The notes beneath the pieces are model-generated. The model had not been told where the DNA came from, ran no database searches, and saw only the letters and a list, made by a program, of their open reading frames with translations. A program made the translations under genes and the position numbers. This document shows positions 39,739-40,854 of a DNA stretch of 40,854 nt, piece by piece; position 1 is the stretch's first letter, and every line of letters starts with the position of its first letter. The stretch is taken from positions 4,801 to 45,654 of the forward strand of contig NEWQ02000001.1 in NCBI GenBank assembly GCA_002869855.2, written 5' to 3'. The DNA comes from Nitrospira sp. CG24D. Its GTDB lineage: Bacteria; Nitrospirota; Nitrospiria; Nitrospirales; Nitrospiraceae.

Positions 39739-40491
39739 TCACCCTTTTCCCTTCGACGGATTCCACCGCAGCAACGCGGCGGGTCCGAAGTAGGCGAACG
39801 CATCCTTGAGATTGGAAAACAGCTTCTTGAACGGTCCCATCTCCTGGTTCGTCACGTACTGCAGCGTGAGCACGACCCGTTCTTCACCCTTTCCGAGAGG
39901 CGTGACGGCATGCCAGAGTTTGTCGCCGTTGAAAAGCACGACCGTTCCTGGTTCCATGGGAATCCGCGTTTCTCTGATTTCTTCGGTCTCTCCATGCTTC
40001 CGGACACGGGCCACCAGCCGGCAGTGTTCCGATCGTTCAACCAGGCCGATCAACACAGTGTACCGCTTCCCTTTGTAGTAGGACGTATCAAAATGAAACC
40101 CGATATGGTCGCCGGGTTGCGTGTAGTAGTAGAGGGCGCACGAATGAGGATCGTCTTCGGGACAGAGCATGAGGGGAGCATTCACAAGCCGACTCAGGAA
40201 CATGAGCCAAGCCGGCGAGCGATAGAGGGAGAGGATGGCCGGCGCCTGGTTCTGCAGCGCATAGAAACTAACGCTGCCTCCCTTCTTGTGCCCGGGAATG
40301 TAATTCCGATTCACATCGGGCGTCAGCAGATCCACCTCGTAGAGTAACTGATCAACCACGGGCTGAGAGAGAAAGCGGTCCAGCACGACAAACTCACTCT
40401 GATCGCGGTAGCAACGGCGTGTGTCTTTGAGATTCACCCCCTCGATGGCTCGTTCAACCTCCCGTTCGATGCTAAGCTGAAGATTCCGCAT
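39739..40491 (-). CDS. 2-oxoglutarate/Fe(II)-dependent oxygenase-like protein
   Basis: From ATG 40491 (GGGAG upstream) the product has 250 residues. The jelly-roll core shows the facial triad HFD at H133/D135, the distal H194 in KLWHAVTP, and R205 in EERVVLTLQY as the probable 2OG anchor. This fits the prolyl-4-hydroxylase/phytanoyl-type superfamily in layout. YYYTQPGDHIGFHFDTSYY precedes the first metal ligands. The substrate is unknown; possible roles include protein hydroxylation or a small-molecule hydroxylation. It starts an operon with the 84-residue protein and the Crp/Fnr regulator, a combination I do not recognise. Confidence 0.83.
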   Translation of the reverse strand: MRNLQLSIEREVERAIEGVNLKDTRRCYRDQSEFVVLDRFLSQPVVDQLLYEVDLLTPDVNRNYIPGHKKGGSVSFYALQNQAPAILSLYRSPAWLMFLSRLVNAPLMLCPEDDPHSCALYYYTQPGDHIGFHFDTSYYKGKRYTVLIGLVERSEHCRLVARVRKHGETEEIRETRIPMEPGTVVLFNGDKLWHAVTPLGKGEERVVLTLQYVTNQEMGPFKKLFSNLKDAFAYFGPAALLRWNPSKGKG

Positions 40492-40576
40492 CATCGCTCC
40501 CGATCGGAACAGTTCGCGCCCATGCTCACGACCCGAAGGACCTCTTTCAGGGACTACGCTTCGCCAGAGCCCGACC

Positions 40577-40615
40577 GTTCGACATAGGCTCACGGCCCTG
40601 AGCGCAGAGTCGAAG
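40577..40615. repeat. REP-like palindrome with TTCGAC/GTCGAA ends
   Basis: TTCGAC (40578-40583) pairs with GTCGAA (40609-40614), and GCTCA (40588-40592) with TGAGC (40599-40603), leaving a small loop. CCTGAGCGCAGAGTCGAAGG matches a widespread intergenic palindrome type in bacteria. It lies between the oxygenase gene and the partial gene, and the stop codon of that gene (40590-40592) is inside it. Confidence 0.7.
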
Positions 40616-40852
40616 GACACTCACCCGGCGTCATATAGAGCAGATAGTTCCCCATCCCATGGTTGGGCTGGGGATCGTGGAGAGGACGGTGATGCACCAT
40701 CACCACCTCGTAGGCGTCGTGCGGTTTACGCCGAACCCCTGGGCACTGTGATAAATCTGATGCGGCTTGAAAGACAAGAACGCACCATCCGGCGCCACGT
40801 CGGGAACCGTTCGGAGGAGCGTCCGCTGTGCCGCTCTGTTCTCCAGCGCGAT
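40590..40852 (-). pseudogene. Partial gene with an apparent frameshift at the right edge
   Basis: On the minus strand one frame enters from the edge (open from 40852) and reads DVAPDGAFLSFKPHQIYHSA and GFGVNR before it stops at 40700. From about 40718 the next frame continues with DAYEVVMVHHRPLHDPQPN and GMGNYLLYMTPGE, plausible coding sequence, and runs into the REP-like palindrome to stop at 40590. The two parts join if one base is missing near 40718-40722. No family is recognised. This is either a real frameshift (pseudogene) or a single-base error in this sequence. His-rich, with HHRPLHD. Confidence 0.55.
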
Positions 40853-40854
40853 CA

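Noticed and set aside
1..40854. CRISPR arrays, tRNA or rRNA genes, integrases and insertion sequences
   Set aside because: I found no regularly spaced repeats, cloverleaf or rRNA sequence, and no transposase or recombinase domain in any frame.

Overview
The window looks like chromosomal DNA of a GC-rich, Gram-negative, respiratory chemolithotroph. The best guess is a Nitrospira-type member of the Nitrospirota. That guess rests on the density of c-type cytochromes, a cytochrome b fused to a C-terminal heme c domain, the many small DsrE, OsmC, DUF2892 and YtxH proteins, and REP-like palindromes that resemble ones I remember from Nitrospira genomes. No rRNA, tRNA, nitrite oxidoreductase or ammonia monooxygenase gene is visible, so the assignment is inference. 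Lipid-trafficking genes (MlaEFD plus a PqiC-like lipoprotein), lipoprotein signals and a beta-barrel protein show that there is an outer membrane.

Layout. Positions 1-2750 are on the plus strand: a His-rich small membrane protein, a phosphoribosyltransferase, a zinc-ribbon BCAM0308-type protein, a tandem universal stress protein and a monoheme cytochrome c. From 3047 to the end every convincing gene is on the minus strand. 3047-5229 holds small cytochromes, a truncated DksA/TraR-like gene running into a decayed cytochrome c, and a YtxH protein. 5247-6700 holds PPK2 and a DsrE protein. 6794-13680 is a redox and sulfur block: a triheme cytochrome, a sulfite-oxidase-type molybdoenzyme with a SorB-like diheme cytochrome, two OsmC proteins, a TsdA-like diheme lipoprotein, a secreted DsrE protein, a VIT-like membrane protein and two paralogous monoheme cytochromes. 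13721-17368 encodes the Mla-type lipid transporter. 17442-23527 encodes FtsH, phosphoketolase, acetate kinase and a HAD hydrolase. 23839-28102 encodes an RND efflux pump and its adaptor. 28215-34663 runs from DUF2231 and a cytochrome c'-like protein through sulfide:quinone oxidoreductase, a potassium channel, a TauE/SafE exporter, a Rieske protein and cytochrome b/c to a DUF2892 protein. 34944-38437 holds a beta-propeller protein, a CopD-like protein, an outer-membrane protein and a hemerythrin. 38774-40491 holds a Crp/Fnr regulator, an unknown 84-residue protein and a 2OG-Fe(II) oxygenase. A frameshifted partial gene closes the window.

How the genes could work together. The recurrent theme is oxidation of reduced sulfur into the respiratory chain. 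SQR would oxidise sulfide to polysulfide and reduce quinone. The co-directional Rieske/cytochrome b-c complex would pass quinol electrons to cytochromes c. DsrE-like proteins could carry persulfide sulfur. TauE/SafE could export sulfite, and the SorA/SorB-like pair would oxidise it to sulfate in the periplasm. The TsdA-like protein would act on thiosulfate or tetrathionate. Ten genes carry a total of 14 CxxCH heme sites. I see no Sox, reverse Dsr or Hdr-like genes, so the step from persulfide to sulfite is not explained here.

Evidence of genome wear: a DksA-like gene that has lost its zinc finger and overlaps a heme-less cytochrome c remnant, a frameshifted partial gene whose 3' end runs into a REP-like palindrome, and several palindromic or repetitive intergenic elements.
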